Source: Halopseudomonas oceani
GTDB lineage: Bacteria > Pseudomonadota > Gammaproteobacteria > Pseudomonadales > Pseudomonadaceae
Direction: 5' to 3'
DNA length: 64,000 nt
NCBI RefSeq assembly: GCF_002903165.1
Contig: NZ_PPSK01000004.1
Location: 186,001-250,000 of the forward strand
Positions 50,354-61,201 of this stretch are shown one piece after another. A model generated the notes under the pieces. That model saw only the letters and a list, made by a program, of their open reading frames with translations, ran no database searches and was not told the DNA's origin. The position numbers were made by a program, and so were the translations under genes. Position 1 is the first letter of the stretch. Every line of letters starts with the position of its first letter.

Positions 50354-51123
50354 CTACCATCCCGTTTATGCGCCCGCCGACTCCCCGCAGCCAAAGGCGG
50401 CATCACCAGCGTCGGGAACCCCCTTCCACGCTCGCGCTGGGGTGTCACGCCGAGCATCTGGCGCCGCGCCAGCAGGCAATAGAACCCACCACCCGGCAGA
50501 CAACGACGTTGCCCCAGCGACTCCATGAAATCGAGTCGCTGTAACCAGGTGCCGGAAGCGAGCGGCGGACGATAGCACCCATCAATGCGTTTCTCCACCG
50601 TAAAGCCAAGCAGCTCAAGCCAATCGACTAAACGCGCCGGGCTGACAAAACCGGCCTCACCAAACCAGCCCCTGCCAAAGTAGTGCTGCCAGCCCCAGGT
50701 GCTCCAAGGGTTGAAACCGAAGATAAGTAGATGACCGCCCGCGCGAACAGTCTGACTGGCCTCACGCAGCAAGGTCCGGGGAGACAGACTGAAATCGAGA
50801 CCGTGATGCAGAACCACGACATCCAGCGCCTGCGGCGCAAAGGGCCAGAAAGCCTCATCAACGGCAATGCTCTCGCCCTGACCGAGCATATCCAGATGCC
50901 AGCAGTGGCGCAGCACCTTCACCTCGGGTGCCAGCAAGCCGGGCGCCAGTCCGTACTGCACCAGATGCTGACCAAAGCAACTGGGCAGCAATTCGCGCTG
51001 CGTAGTGCACTCAGCCTGCAGCAGCATCTGCCCGGCCGGCTGCTCCAGCCATTGTCGCGCCTCCTGCAGCAGTCGCAACATGTCGGCCTGACTGATCGAG
51101 CGCTTTGCTTCGCTGATCTCCAT
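50350..51123 (-). CDS. SAM-dependent methyltransferase-like protein (YafS family)
   Basis: A 257-residue protein related to E. coli YafS, which also sits between gloB and rnhA. The fold is class I methyltransferase: [20 protein letters not shown] is the post-motif-II strand-helix, and [20 protein letters not shown] the following one. The usual glycine-rich SAM loop (motif I, GxGxG) is not seen in the expected region (about 55-75, [16 protein letters not shown]), so it may bind SAM atypically or not at all. Positively charged C-terminal tail ([11 protein letters not shown]). Substrate unknown. Divergent from gloB across 71 bases. Confidence 0.82.
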   Translation of the reverse strand: MEISEAKRSISQADMLRLLQEARQWLEQPAGQMLLQAECTTQRELLPSCFGQHLVQYGLAPGLLAPEVKVLRHCWHLDMLGQGESIAVDEAFWPFAPQALDVVVLHHGLDFSLSPRTLLREASQTVRAGGHLLIFGFNPWSTWGWQHYFGRGWFGEAGFVSPARLVDWLELLGFTVEKRIDGCYRPPLASGTWLQRLDFMESLGQRRCLPGGGFYCLLARRQMLGVTPQRERGRGFPTLVMPPLAAGSRRAHKRDGR

Positions 51124-51194
51124 TACCTCTCCACGGTACTTGCCATCGGCACAATTCGCTAAGATAGCCTTACACGTTAAGGAAAAGCTGCCTC

Positions 51195-51974
51195 ATGTCC
51201 ACCTTTATCGCGCTACCCGCTTTCAATGACAACTACATCTGGCTGCTGGTCGACGAGCAGCGCCAACAGGTTGCCGCTGTCGACCCCGGCGATGCGAAGC
51301 CCGTCATCAACTGGCTGGGACGCCACCCCGAATACAGCCTTTCTCATATCCTGATCACCCACCACCATCCGGATCATGTCGGTGGTGTCAATGCTCTGAA
51401 AGCCGGCACCGACTGCAAGGTGTGGGGCCCCGAGGCTGAAGCCATTCCCGGCCGCGACCGAGCGCTCAATGACGGCGACACCATCAACTTGTTTGGCCAG
51501 ACGCTTGAGGTTATCGCCGTGCCCGGTCATACCCTCGGTCACATCGCCTATTTCTGCGACAACGCAGGTGACCCCTGGCTGCTCAGCGGCGACACCCTGT
51601 TTGCCGGCGGTTGCGGCCGGCTGTTCGAAGGCACGCCTGAGCAGATGCACCACTCCCTGTCGCGGCTGGCTGCACTGCCGGATAACACCCGCGTCTACTG
51701 TGCACACGAATACACCCAGGCCAATCTGCGTTTCGCCCGTGCAGTCGAACCGGACAACGCCGACATCAGGGTGCGCCTGGAAGTGGTCGACGAGTTACGC
51801 GCCGCAGGTCGCATGACACTGCCCACTGATCTGGCATTGGAAAAGCGCACCAACCCCTTCCTGCGCTTCAACTGCGACGCTGTGACGCAGGCAGCCAGCG
51901 ATCAAGGCGGTGTCTCCGTGGCTCCCGGGGTAGAGACCTTCGCCGCAATTCGAGCCTGGAAGGATCGCTTCTGA
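51195..51974 (+). CDS. gloB: Hydroxyacylglutathione hydrolase (glyoxalase II)
   Basis: Hydrolyses S-lactoylglutathione to lactate and glutathione, completing methylglyoxal detoxification. 259 residues. Metallo-beta-lactamase fold with two-metal site THHHPDH (55-61), the second-shell [12 protein letters not shown] and the third ligand set in [17 protein letters not shown] and [14 protein letters not shown]-terminal helical domain ends [11 protein letters not shown]. Divergent from the methyltransferase, the same neighbourhood as in E. coli. mltD starts 63 bases later on the same strand. Confidence 0.96.
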   Translation: MSTFIALPAFNDNYIWLLVDEQRQQVAAVDPGDAKPVINWLGRHPEYSLSHILITHHHPDHVGGVNALKAGTDCKVWGPEAEAIPGRDRALNDGDTINLFGQTLEVIAVPGHTLGHIAYFCDNAGDPWLLSGDTLFAGGCGRLFEGTPEQMHHSLSRLAALPDNTRVYCAHEYTQANLRFARAVEPDNADIRVRLEVVDELRAAGRMTLPTDLALEKRTNPFLRFNCDAVTQAASDQGGVSVAPGVETFAAIRAWKDRF

Positions 51975-52037
51975 CCAATCGTGCCTTGACCCTCCCTGAG
52001 GGGCTCCATAGAATCGACCTCATTTTGGGGGTCGTTC

Positions 52038-53600
52038 ATGCGTCGTGTGGTATCTGCCATCTTGCCCAGAGTGCTGTCAGCAGCGTCCCTCGGTGGTCTG
52101 CTGCTGATTGCCGGCTGCCAGACCACCGAGATCAGTGGCCAGCGTCAGGGCGATGCTGACTACAGCGTTGCCAGCACCCCGAAGGTACCCTCTCCGTTCC
52201 TGACGCCCAGCGTCGAGCCTGCCCCCCCCGAGCTGGTGCCTGAAACCAAGCCGCACACCCTCTGGGGACGCATTCGTGCCGGCTTCCGCCTTGACCCGGC
52301 CGCCATCGACAACCCACGAATTGATCAACAGCGCATCGTCTTTGCCAGTCAATCCCGTTACTTCGAACTGACCTCAGCTCGCGCCCAGCGCTATCTGTTC
52401 TATGTCGTTGAACAGCTCGAAAGCCGCGACATGCCGCAGGAACTCGCCCTGCTGCCCTTTATTGAAAGCGCCTATAACCCTCAAGCGATCTCCAGCGCAC
52501 AGGCCGCTGGCCTCTGGCAGTTCATCCCGTCTACTGGCCGCAACTTTTCCCTGCGCCAGGACTGGTGGTACGACGGTCGCCGTGACGTAACGGCCTCAAC
52601 CCAGGCGGCACTCGACTACCTCAGCCTGCTCAACGAGTACTTTGACGGCGACTGGCTGCTTGCGCTGGCCGCCTACAATTGTGGAGAAGGCTGCGTTGGT
52701 CGCGCCATCAAGCGCAATGAAGCCCTCGGCCTGCCAACCGACTACTGGAACCTGCAGTTGCCGCGCGAAACCATGAACTACGTGCCCAAGCTGCTGGCAC
52801 TGGCGCAGATCGTCGACAGCCCTACCGCTTACGGCACCGTGCTTCCCAGCCTGGCCAACGAGCCCTACTTCGCCGAGGTCACGCTCGACCAGCAGATCGA
52901 CCTGCGCAAGGTCGCCGAATTGGCCGACGTTTCCACCGACGAACTGCTGAGCCTCAACCCGGCGTTCAACCAGCGGGTCACTGCGCCCAACGCCGAGTAC
53001 CAGTTGCTGATTCCGGTAGACCGTCTTGACCAGTTCACCGAGGCTCTGGCCGAACTGCCAGCAGACCAGCGCATCAACTACCAGCACTACCGCGTGCGCA
53101 GCGGTGACACACTGTCCCAGATTGCCCGTCGCCATCAGCTCACTGTCAGCGCCATTCGTGATGTGAACGACATCAACGGCAGCCTGCTGCGGGTAGGCCA
53201 GACACTGATGCTGCCGCAGTTCAGCGATGCACCGGCCAGCACCTCCACCGAGCAAGCGATAGCAAGCAGCAACCAACGCAGCTACCGCGTCCAGGCAGGC
53301 GACAACCTGTGGAACATTGCACGTGCCCACGGCACTACCGTCGACCGCATCAAGCGTGACAACAATCTGCAAAGCAACGCCCTGACCGTTGGCCACACGC
53401 TGATGCTGGCCAGCAACGCTGCAAGCCAGCGCAATGACGCCGGCAATGACGGTCGGCGTGTGGCCTACACCGTCAAGTCAGGCGATTCGCTGTACACCAT
53501 CGCGCAACGCTTCAACATCCAGGTGGAGAAGATTCGCGACTGGAACCAGGTTGGTCGCTATCTGCAACCTGGCCAGCAACTGACGCTGTTCGTCCGCTGA
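52038..53600 (+). CDS. mltD: Membrane-bound lytic transglycosylase D
   Basis: A 520-residue lipoprotein murein hydrolase. The signal ends in a lipobox LLIAGC with the lipidated Cys27; the +2 residue is Gln, favouring the outer membrane. The lysozyme-like domain (about 105-255) has catalytic Glu143 in LLPFIESAYNPQAIS, then AAGLWQFIPSTGRNF and ALAAYNCGEG. Three LysM peptidoglycan-binding repeats follow at about 350-393 (YRVRSGDTLSQIA), 414-458 (YRVQAGDNLWNIA) and 476-518 (YTVKSGDSLYTIA). E. coli MltD has two, so three is on the high side but normal in pseudomonads. Confidence 0.95.
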   Translation: MRRVVSAILPRVLSAASLGGLLLIAGCQTTEISGQRQGDADYSVASTPKVPSPFLTPSVEPAPPELVPETKPHTLWGRIRAGFRLDPAAIDNPRIDQQRIVFASQSRYFELTSARAQRYLFYVVEQLESRDMPQELALLPFIESAYNPQAISSAQAAGLWQFIPSTGRNFSLRQDWWYDGRRDVTASTQAALDYLSLLNEYFDGDWLLALAAYNCGEGCVGRAIKRNEALGLPTDYWNLQLPRETMNYVPKLLALAQIVDSPTAYGTVLPSLANEPYFAEVTLDQQIDLRKVAELADVSTDELLSLNPAFNQRVTAPNAEYQLLIPVDRLDQFTEALAELPADQRINYQHYRVRSGDTLSQIARRHQLTVSAIRDVNDINGSLLRVGQTLMLPQFSDAPASTSTEQAIASSNQRSYRVQAGDNLWNIARAHGTTVDRIKRDNNLQSNALTVGHTLMLASNAASQRNDAGNDGRRVAYTVKSGDSLYTIAQRFNIQVEKIRDWNQVGRYLQPGQQLTLFVR

Positions 53601-53602
53601 GC

Positions 53603-53622
53603 GGCCGGGCTTTCGCCCGGCC
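53603..53622 (+). terminator. Strong hairpin after mltD
   Basis: GGCCGGGC-TTTC-GCCCGGCC, eight perfect GC-rich pairs three bases after the stop. There is no T tract, so it may protect the mRNA end rather than terminate. Confidence 0.45.
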
Positions 53623-53715
53623 CTGCACAATGGTAGCGTTGGCACATCGCTGACGGTCACCTGCGCCTGATACCCAGGGCCGTCAACCAACGGCCCCTGT
53701 ATCGCACGGACTTAA

Positions 53716-55548
53716 ATGCCTCTGCTGTTCCGAACTCTCTGCTGTACCTTACTGCTGGTCACCGCCCTGCCAAGCTGGGCTACCCTGTATCGCCAGCATG
53801 GCTACTCGCTGTATGGCCAACCACACTATCCGGAGAACTTCGAACACCTCGATTACGTCAATCCGGGCGCGCCGAAAGGCGGCACCTTGCGGGTGATGGG
53901 CAGCGGCACCTTCGACACCCTCAACCCCTACACTCTGAAGGGCACCAGCCCGATCAACACCGGCGACTTTGCCCAACTCGGCATCAGCGAGCTGAACGAG
54001 CCGTTGATGGCTGGCAGTGGCCTTTACGACCCTTCCGGCGACGAACCCTACTCCGCCTACGGCTTGATCGCAGAAAGCCTGGAGTTTGCCGACAACCGCA
54101 GCTGGGTCGTGTTCAACCTGCGCCCCGAGGCCCGCTTTCACGACGGACAGGCAATCACCGCAGAGGACGTGGCTTTTTCCTACCGACTGCTCAAGGAGCA
54201 GGGCCACCCGAACTATCGCTCGGTACTGCAGGATGTCAGCCGCATCGACATTCTTGGCGAGCGCCGTATCCGTTTCGTCTTCAAGCGACCTGGCAACTCC
54301 CTGCTTATTCTGCGCCTGGGTGAACTACCCGTCCTGCCTGCCCACTACTGGCGGGACCGCGACTTTGCCAGCACCACCTTTCAGCCCGGACTCAACAGCG
54401 GCCCTTACCGGGTAACCAACGTCGACCCCGGCCGCAGCGTGGTCTACGAACGGGTGAGAAACTACTGGGGACGCGACCTGCCAATCAATCGCGGCAAGTA
54501 CAACTTCGACCGCATGGAAGTCGAGTTCTACCGCGACAACAATGTCGCCTTCGAGGCCTTCAAGGCCGGGGAGTTTGATCTCTATATCGACCATAAGGCG
54601 AGCAACTGGGCCAACGCCTACCAGTTTCCGGCGGTCGACAACGGCGACATTCTCAAACGCGAGATAACCCACGAAATTCCGAGCCCGACCCAGGCTATGT
54701 TTTTCAACACGCGACGTACACCGTTTGACAGTCTGCCGCTGCGCAAGGCGCTGGGAATGCTGTTTGATTTCGAGTGGTCCAACCGGGTGCTGTTCTATGG
54801 TGCCTACCAGCGCTCACTCAGCTACTACCCCAACAGTCCCTTCAGCGCGACCGGAGTCCCGGCCGGCCAGGAATTCCTGAACCTGTCACCCTATCGGGAT
54901 CAGTTGCCACCGGAACTCTTTCTGCAGCCCTTCAGTCTACCTGTGACCGACGGTCGGGGAATCCCACGGGAGACACTGCGTGAGGCCGTAGAGCTGTTTG
55001 CCGAAGCGGGTTGGAAGCTGCGCCGAGGCCGGCTGGAAAATGACGAAGGTGAGCCGCTGCGCTTTGAGATGCTGCTGGTCAACTCAAGCCTGGAACGAAT
55101 CCTGCAGCCTTACAGAGCCAATCTGGCTCGACTGGGCATCGACATGCAGATACGTACCGTTGACCGCGCGCAATACAAGGCACGGCTGGATCAGTTCGAT
55201 TACGACATGATCCTGACCACCCTGCCGCAAGGCCTGTCGCCCGGACTGGAGCAAATCGGCTATTTCCATTCCAGTCAGCGCAACGTAAAAGGTAGCCGCA
55301 ACTATGCGGGCATCAACAATCCGGTGGTCGATGAACTGGTCGAACGCCTGGGTGCCGCCAGCAGCCGCAGCGAGCAGGTTGCCGCGGCGCGCGCCCTCGA
55401 CAGGGTACTGCTGTGGAACCACTATACAATTCCGAACTGGTATATAAACTACCACCGCATTGCCTACCGGAACTGGCTGCGCACGCCGGACATACCGCCG
55501 TACACGTTAGCCATTCGCAGTTGGTGGAAAGACCCGGCAAGCAACTAG
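53716..55548 (+). CDS. nppA1: Peptide ABC transporter substrate-binding protein (first copy)
   Basis: A 610-residue periplasmic binding protein of the family-5 (oligopeptide/YejA) type. Signal peptide residues 1-22 (LLLVTALPSWA). Family features: [40 protein letters not shown] and NSGPYRVTNVDPGRSVVYER. It is the first gene of a five-gene importer unit corresponding to P. aeruginosa nppA1A2BCD (PA1811-PA1807), known to bring in peptidyl-nucleoside antibiotics, and to E. coli yejABEF (microcin C, peptides). The second binding protein follows after 17 bases and is a clear paralogue. Confidence 0.9.
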   Translation: MPLLFRTLCCTLLLVTALPSWATLYRQHGYSLYGQPHYPENFEHLDYVNPGAPKGGTLRVMGSGTFDTLNPYTLKGTSPINTGDFAQLGISELNEPLMAGSGLYDPSGDEPYSAYGLIAESLEFADNRSWVVFNLRPEARFHDGQAITAEDVAFSYRLLKEQGHPNYRSVLQDVSRIDILGERRIRFVFKRPGNSLLILRLGELPVLPAHYWRDRDFASTTFQPGLNSGPYRVTNVDPGRSVVYERVRNYWGRDLPINRGKYNFDRMEVEFYRDNNVAFEAFKAGEFDLYIDHKASNWANAYQFPAVDNGDILKREITHEIPSPTQAMFFNTRRTPFDSLPLRKALGMLFDFEWSNRVLFYGAYQRSLSYYPNSPFSATGVPAGQEFLNLSPYRDQLPPELFLQPFSLPVTDGRGIPRETLREAVELFAEAGWKLRRGRLENDEGEPLRFEMLLVNSSLERILQPYRANLARLGIDMQIRTVDRAQYKARLDQFDYDMILTTLPQGLSPGLEQIGYFHSSQRNVKGSRNYAGINNPVVDELVERLGAASSRSEQVAAARALDRVLLWNHYTIPNWYINYHRIAYRNWLRTPDIPPYTLAIRSWWKDPASN

Positions 55549-55565
55549 AAAAACAAGGGATCTGA

Positions 55566-57443
55566 ATGCAACACTCGCTGAAATCCTGCTGTCTGGCGCT
55601 GCTGGCCTGTTGTGCCAGTGCACTGCACGCCGCCCCCCAGCACGCACTCACGCTCTACGATGAAGCACCCAAGTATCCTGCCGATTTCAGCCACTTTGAC
55701 TACGTCAACCCCGACGCCCCCAAGGGGGGTACACTCCGGCTCCCCGGTTTCGGTGGGTTTGACTCGCTGAATCCCTATATCAGTCGCGGCACCTCTGCCG
55801 ACCAGCTCGGCCTGATCTACGACACCCTGACCTTCCACTCGCTGGACGAGCCCTTTACCGAATACGGGCTGGTGGCCGAAAGCATGGAGAAGGCCGAAGA
55901 CGGCACCTGGGTTCGCTTCAAACTGCGCCCGGAAGCGCGCTTCAACGATGGTGTTGGCATTACCGCCGACGATGTGGTGTTCACCTTCAACACCCTGATC
56001 GAGCACGGTGCCCCGTTTTATCGGGCCTACTACGGTGGCGTGGACCGCGTGGTTGCCGATGACCCACACAGCGTGACCTTCCACTTCAAGCACACCGGCA
56101 ACCGCGAACTGCCACTGGTGCTCGGCCAACTGCCCGTGCTGCCCAAACACTACTGGGAAGGCCGCGACTTCAGTAAAGGCTCGCTGGAACCCCCACTGGG
56201 GAGCGGCCCCTATCGCATCGGCCAGGTGCGCCCCGGTCGCAGCATCAGCTTCGAGCGCGTCGAAGACTACTGGGCCAAAGACCTGCCAGCCCAGCGCGGC
56301 TTCTACAACTTTGACCGGGTAGTCGTGGACTACTACCGCGACAACAACGTAACTCTCGAAGCCTTCAAGGCAGGCCAGTTCGACTTCAACCGGGAAATGG
56401 CGGCCAAGAACTGGGCAACCGGTTACAGCAGCCCGGCACTGGACGCCGGCCAGATCATCAAGGAAGAAATACCCAACAACAACACCCAGGGCATGCAGGG
56501 CTTTGTCTTCAACATGCGCAAGCCTTACTTCGCCGACGCCCGGGTGCGCCAGGCGATCGCCCTGCTGTTCGACTTTGAATGGTCCAACAGCGCATTGTTC
56601 CACAATGCCTATACCCGCACTTCCAGCTACTTCGACAACTCGGAGCTGGCTGCTCGTGGCGAGCCCGGGGCTGACGAACTGGCCCTACTCGAACCACTGC
56701 GCGATCAACTCCCGGCCGCCGCCTTCGGCCCAGCCTGGGAGCCACCAAAAACCGATGCCAGCGGCACCATCCGCGAGCAGCGGCGCGCGGCGTATGCGTT
56801 ATTGCAGGAGGCTGGCTGGCATATCGTTGACGATCAACTGGTAAACGCCGAAGGCGAGCCCCTGCAATTCGAGTTCCTGCTGGTTCAGGCCGACTTTGAG
56901 CGCGTGCTCTTGCCGTTCAAGCGCAATCTGGCCTCGCTGGGCATTAACATGGAACTGCGCCGGGTCGATGTCTCCCAATACATCAATCGCCTGCGCTCGC
57001 GGGATTTCGATATGGTGGTCAGCAGCTTCGGCCAGTCCAACTCTCCCGGCAACGAACAGCGCGAATACTGGCACTCATCCAGTGCCGACAATCCCGGCAG
57101 CCGCAACCTGATGGGGCTGAAAGACCCTGCCGTCGATGTACTGGTTGAAGGCCTGATACAGGCCGACTCACGCCAATCACTGATCACTCACACCCGCGCC
57201 CTGGATCGCGCCCTGCGCTCACTCCACCTGCTGGTGCCCAACTGGTACACCAACGTCTACCGTGTCGCCTACTGGAACAAGTTTGACCATCCGGCCCAGT
57301 CGCCAAAGTACGACCTAGGCCTGTTCACTTGGTGGATCGACCCGGATAAGGACGCACGCCTGCGTGGCGAACTGGAGCAAGTCGAACAGCAGGCCCCGGA
57401 GCTGGCTGATCCGGCCAGCGCACCCGACGCAGAGGCTGAATAA
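55566..57443 (+). CDS. nppA2: Peptide ABC transporter substrate-binding protein (second copy)
   Basis: A 625-residue paralogue of the preceding gene, colinear along its length: [60 protein letters not shown]. Signal peptide residues 1-22 (CCASALHAA). It differs by an acidic C-terminal tail (residues about 600-625, [20 protein letters not shown]) absent from the first copy. This tail is unusual for a binding protein. YejB-type permease starts two bases after its stop. Two binding proteins for one permease suggest different peptide ranges. Confidence 0.9.
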   Translation: MQHSLKSCCLALLACCASALHAAPQHALTLYDEAPKYPADFSHFDYVNPDAPKGGTLRLPGFGGFDSLNPYISRGTSADQLGLIYDTLTFHSLDEPFTEYGLVAESMEKAEDGTWVRFKLRPEARFNDGVGITADDVVFTFNTLIEHGAPFYRAYYGGVDRVVADDPHSVTFHFKHTGNRELPLVLGQLPVLPKHYWEGRDFSKGSLEPPLGSGPYRIGQVRPGRSISFERVEDYWAKDLPAQRGFYNFDRVVVDYYRDNNVTLEAFKAGQFDFNREMAAKNWATGYSSPALDAGQIIKEEIPNNNTQGMQGFVFNMRKPYFADARVRQAIALLFDFEWSNSALFHNAYTRTSSYFDNSELAARGEPGADELALLEPLRDQLPAAAFGPAWEPPKTDASGTIREQRRAAYALLQEAGWHIVDDQLVNAEGEPLQFEFLLVQADFERVLLPFKRNLASLGINMELRRVDVSQYINRLRSRDFDMVVSSFGQSNSPGNEQREYWHSSSADNPGSRNLMGLKDPAVDVLVEGLIQADSRQSLITHTRALDRALRSLHLLVPNWYTNVYRVAYWNKFDHPAQSPKYDLGLFTWWIDPDKDARLRGELEQVEQQAPELADPASAPDAEAE

Positions 57444-57445
57444 GC

Positions 57446-58519
57446 ATGCTCGCCTATATCGTCCGTCGCCTGCTGCTGATCATCCCTACCCTGTTCGGCA
57501 TTCTGCTGATCAATTTCCTGATCATTCAGGCCGCCCCCGGTGGCCCGGTCGAACAGATGATTGCCAACCTGGAAGGCTTCGAAGGCGGTGCCACCAGCCG
57601 CGTATCCGGGGGCGGCAGCGAGGTTGCCAGCGGTGGCAGCTACCGTGGTGCACAGGGCCTGGACCCGGACATCATCGCCGAAATTGAGCACATGTACGGT
57701 TTCGACAAACCGGCTCCCGAACGCTTCTGGCAGATGATCAAGGGGTACCTGCAGTTCGACTTCGGCGATAGTTTCTTCCGTGATGCCAAAGTGACCGACC
57801 TGATCATCGAGAAGATGCCGGTGTCGATCTCGCTGGGGCTATGGACCACCCTGCTGACCTACCTGATTTCGATCCCGCTGGGCATCCGCAAGGCAATCAA
57901 GCACGGCTCGGCCTTCGACGTCTGGACCAGTTCGCTGATCATCGTCGGCTACGCCATTCCGGGTTTTCTACTCGCGATCCTGCTGATCGTGGTGTTTGCC
58001 GGCGGCAGCTATCTGGACTGGTTCCCACTACGCGGGCTGACGTCCAACAACTTTGACCAGATGAGCACCGGAGAGCAGATCCTCGATTACTTCTGGCACC
58101 TGGTGCTGCCGATCTTTGCCATGGTGGTCGGCAGTTTTGCCACCCTGACCATGCTGACCAAGAACTGCTTTCTCGACGAGATCGGCAAGCAGTACGTAGT
58201 CACTGCCCGCGCCAAGGGCCTGTCCGAAAACCGGGTACTCTACGGCCACGTATTCCGTAACGCGATGCTACTGATCATTGCCGGGTTCCCCTCTGCGCTG
58301 ATCAGCATTTTCTTCACCGGCGCGCTGCTGATCGAGGTGATCTTCTCGCTCGACGGCCTGGGCCTGCTTGGTTTTGAAGCAGCCATCAACCGCGACTACC
58401 CGGTCATGTTCGGCACCCTGTACATCTTCACGTTGGTCGGTCTGGTGGTAAAACTGATCGGCGATATCACCTACACCTTGGTCGATCCGCGGATCGACTT
58501 TGACAGCCGGGAGGGTTGA
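57446..58519 (+). CDS. nppB: Peptide ABC transporter permease (YejB type)
   Basis: A 357-residue inner-membrane permease with six membrane segments. It begins with the DppB/YejB signature [20 protein letters not shown], and the EAA loop that contacts the ATPase is in [21 protein letters not shown] YejB-specific glycine- and serine-rich periplasmic insertion (about 45-70, [19 protein letters not shown]) precedes the conserved [12 protein letters not shown]. It starts two bases after nppA2 and ends one base before nppC, in a tight operon. Confidence 0.93.
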   Translation: MLAYIVRRLLLIIPTLFGILLINFLIIQAAPGGPVEQMIANLEGFEGGATSRVSGGGSEVASGGSYRGAQGLDPDIIAEIEHMYGFDKPAPERFWQMIKGYLQFDFGDSFFRDAKVTDLIIEKMPVSISLGLWTTLLTYLISIPLGIRKAIKHGSAFDVWTSSLIIVGYAIPGFLLAILLIVVFAGGSYLDWFPLRGLTSNNFDQMSTGEQILDYFWHLVLPIFAMVVGSFATLTMLTKNCFLDEIGKQYVVTARAKGLSENRVLYGHVFRNAMLLIIAGFPSALISIFFTGALLIEVIFSLDGLGLLGFEAAINRDYPVMFGTLYIFTLVGLVVKLIGDITYTLVDPRIDFDSREG

Positions 58520-58520
58520 T

Positions 58521-59552
58521 ATGCGCCTGCTTACCCTCTCCCCGCTCAACCAGCGCCGCTTTGCCCGCTTCCGGGCCAACCGCCGCGGCTGGTGGTCACT
58601 GCATATCTTTATGGTGCTGTTCGTACTCAGCCTGGGCGCCGAACTCATCGCCAACGACAAACCACTCGCGGTCGGCTATCAGGGCGAGTTGTATTTCCCG
58701 GTATTCAAGCGCTACCCGGAAACCGCCTTTGGTGGCGAATTCCCGATCGAAGCGGACTACCGCAGCCCCTACGTCAAACAGCTGATTACGGAGGATGGCG
58801 ACGGCTGGATGCTCTGGCCGCCAATCCCGTATCACTACGACACCATCAACTACGACCTGCGCGTCCCGGCACCGGCACCGCCGTCGACCGACAACTGGCT
58901 GGGCACCGACGATCAGGCCCGCGATGTGATGTCACGGGTGATCTACGGCTTCCGCATTTCGGTGCTATTTGCCCTGACCCTGACCATCCTCAGCTCCATC
59001 ATCGGCGTGATTGCCGGTGCAGTTCAGGGCTTCTACGGCGGACGCATCGATCTGATCGGGCAGCGCTTTATCGAAGTCTGGTCGGGCCTGCCGGTGCTGT
59101 ACCTGCTGATCATCCTCGCCAGCTTCGTACAGCCGAACTTCTGGTGGCTGCTGGGCATCATGCTGCTGTTTTCCTGGATGGCGCTGGTCGACGTGGTGCG
59201 CGCCGAATTTCTGCGCGGCCGCAACCTGGAGTATGTGCGCGCCGCACGCGCGCTGGGCGCCAGCAATCAGACCATCATGTTCCGCCACATCCTGCCCAAC
59301 GCCATGGTCGCCACGCTGACCTTCTTCCCGTTCATTCTGACCGGCGGCGTTATCACCCTGACCTCTCTCGACTTCCTCGGCTTCGGTCTGCCGCCGGGTG
59401 CGCCGTCGCTGGGCGAGCTGATCGCCCAGGGCAAATCCAACCTGCAGGCCCCATGGCTGGGGATCACCGCCTTCGTCGTACTGTCGCTGATGCTCAGCCT
59501 GCTGGTGTTTATCGGTGAGGCCCTGCGCGATGCCTTCGACCCAAGGAAATGA
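58521..59552 (+). CDS. nppC: Peptide ABC transporter permease (YejE type)
   Basis: A 343-residue permease starting MRLLTLSPLNQRRFARFRAN, after a GGGAGGG site inside the end of nppB. One N-terminal helix, a long periplasmic loop of YejE type (about 40-125, with LYFPVFKRYPETAFGGEFP and LRVPAPAPPSTDNWLGTDDQARDV), then the five-helix permease core with the EAA loop EYVRAARALGASNQTIMFRH. It pairs with nppB in the membrane. An in-frame codon at 58500 is rejected. nppD begins one base after its stop. Confidence 0.93.
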   Translation: MRLLTLSPLNQRRFARFRANRRGWWSLHIFMVLFVLSLGAELIANDKPLAVGYQGELYFPVFKRYPETAFGGEFPIEADYRSPYVKQLITEDGDGWMLWPPIPYHYDTINYDLRVPAPAPPSTDNWLGTDDQARDVMSRVIYGFRISVLFALTLTILSSIIGVIAGAVQGFYGGRIDLIGQRFIEVWSGLPVLYLLIILASFVQPNFWWLLGIMLLFSWMALVDVVRAEFLRGRNLEYVRAARALGASNQTIMFRHILPNAMVATLTFFPFILTGGVITLTSLDFLGFGLPPGAPSLGELIAQGKSNLQAPWLGITAFVVLSLMLSLLVFIGEALRDAFDPRK

Positions 59553-59553
59553 G

Positions 59554-61188
59554 ATGAGCGAACAACCGTTGATCAGTATCCGCAATCTCAGCGTCGCCTT
59601 CCGTCAGGGCAACGATCAGACCATGGCGGTCAAGGATGTCAGCTTTGATATTCGTCCGGGCCAGACGCTGGCACTGGTCGGCGAAAGCGGCTCTGGCAAG
59701 TCCGTAACCGCCCACTCCATTCTGCGCCTGTTACCCTACCCGACCGCATCACACCCGAGCGGCGTCATTGAGTTCAGCGGACAAGACCTGCTCAAAGCAG
59801 ACGAAAAAACCCTGCGCAAGGTACGTGGCAACCGCATCTCGATGATCTTTCAGGAACCGATGAGTTCACTGAACCCACTGCACACCGTGGAGCGCCAGAT
59901 CGGTGAGGTTCTGGCGCTGCACAAAGGCCTGAACAAGCTCCAGGCGCGTGAACGCACACTGGAGCTGCTGGATCTGGTGGGCATTCCGGAGCCGCGCAAG
60001 CGATTAGGCGCCTACCCGCACGAGCTGTCCGGCGGCCAACGCCAACGGGTGATGATTGCCATGGCGCTGGCCAACGAGCCGGAACTGCTGATTGCCGATG
60101 AACCGACCACAGCACTCGACGTGACCGTGCAACTGAAGATCCTTGAACTGCTGCGCGAACTGCAGCAGAAATTGGGCATGGCATTGCTGCTGATCAGCCA
60201 CGATCTGAATCTGGTGCGTAAAATTGCCCACCGGGTATGTGTCATGTACCGCGGTAACGTCGTCGAAGAAAATGACTGCGCTACCTTGTTCAACTCTCCG
60301 CAGCACGAATACACCCGTCAGCTGCTCGCAGCCGACCCGCGTGGAGAGCCGGTTGCCGTTGATCCAGACGCCGCCGAGATTCTGCGTGCAGAGCAGTTGC
60401 GAGTCTGGTTTCCGATCAAGAAAGGTGTGCTGCGCCGTACGGTAGACCACGTCAAGGCCGTCACCGACATCAGTTTCAGTCTGCCCCGGGGCCAGACGCT
60501 GGGCATCGTTGGCGAAAGCGGCTCGGGCAAGACGACGCTGGGTATGGCGCTGCTCAGACTGATCGACAGTCAGGGCCTGATTGAATGTGACGGCACGCGG
60601 ATCGATGGTCTCAGTCAGCAGCAGGTTCGTCCGCTGCGCCGCGAGCTGCAGGTGGTGTTTCAGGACCCGTATGGTAGTTTGAGCCCGCGCATGTCAGTGG
60701 GTCAGATCATCAGCGAAGGGCTGGAGATCCACCGCATCGGCACGGACGAGGAGCGCGAACAGATGGTGATTCAGGCGCTGGAAGAAGTCGGCCTGGATCC
60801 GGAGACCCGCCACCGCTATCCGCATGAGTTTTCCGGCGGCCAGCGGCAGCGGATCTCGATTGCCCGGGCACTGGTGCTCAAGCCCAAGCTGATCCTTCTC
60901 GACGAACCAACGTCGGCACTGGATCGCACCGTGCAGGGCCAGGTGGTTGAGCTGCTGCGCAGTCTGCAGCAGAAGTACAATCTGACGTATTTGTTTATCA
61001 GTCACGACCTGGCAGTGGTCAAGGTTCTCAGCCATCAATTGATGGTGATCCGCCAGGGCGAAGTAGTCGAACAGGGACCGGCAGGCGAAATCTTCGCTTC
61101 ACCGCAGCATGACTATACCCGTCAGCTGCTGGAAGCGGCCTTTGCCCTGCCGCAAACCGATAACAGGGCCGATACGGCCATGCACTAA
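59554..61188 (+). CDS. nppD: Peptide ABC transporter ATP-binding protein (fused double ATPase, YejF type)
   Basis: A 544-residue protein with two full ABC ATPase domains in one chain. Domain 1 (about 5-265): Walker [12 protein letters not shown], signature [10 protein letters not shown], Walker [13 protein letters not shown]. Domain 2 (about 285-535): [35 protein letters not shown]. Both have the oligopeptide-family C-terminal regions ([23 protein letters not shown]). All catalytic motifs are intact. Start ATG at 59554 with AAGGAAA before it; an in-frame codon at 59515 would overlap nppC. fabI follows 13 bases later. Confidence 0.95.
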   Translation: MSEQPLISIRNLSVAFRQGNDQTMAVKDVSFDIRPGQTLALVGESGSGKSVTAHSILRLLPYPTASHPSGVIEFSGQDLLKADEKTLRKVRGNRISMIFQEPMSSLNPLHTVERQIGEVLALHKGLNKLQARERTLELLDLVGIPEPRKRLGAYPHELSGGQRQRVMIAMALANEPELLIADEPTTALDVTVQLKILELLRELQQKLGMALLLISHDLNLVRKIAHRVCVMYRGNVVEENDCATLFNSPQHEYTRQLLAADPRGEPVAVDPDAAEILRAEQLRVWFPIKKGVLRRTVDHVKAVTDISFSLPRGQTLGIVGESGSGKTTLGMALLRLIDSQGLIECDGTRIDGLSQQQVRPLRRELQVVFQDPYGSLSPRMSVGQIISEGLEIHRIGTDEEREQMVIQALEEVGLDPETRHRYPHEFSGGQRQRISIARALVLKPKLILLDEPTSALDRTVQGQVVELLRSLQQKYNLTYLFISHDLAVVKVLSHQLMVIRQGEVVEQGPAGEIFASPQHDYTRQLLEAAFALPQTDNRADTAMH

Positions 61189-61201
61189 ACAGGAAAGTAC
61201 T

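Noticed and set aside
53640-53660. TTGGCACATCGCTGAC as a sigma-54 promoter before nppA1
   Set aside because: The -24-like TTGGCAC is present, but ten bases on the -12 element reads AC rather than GC, so the essential pair is missing.
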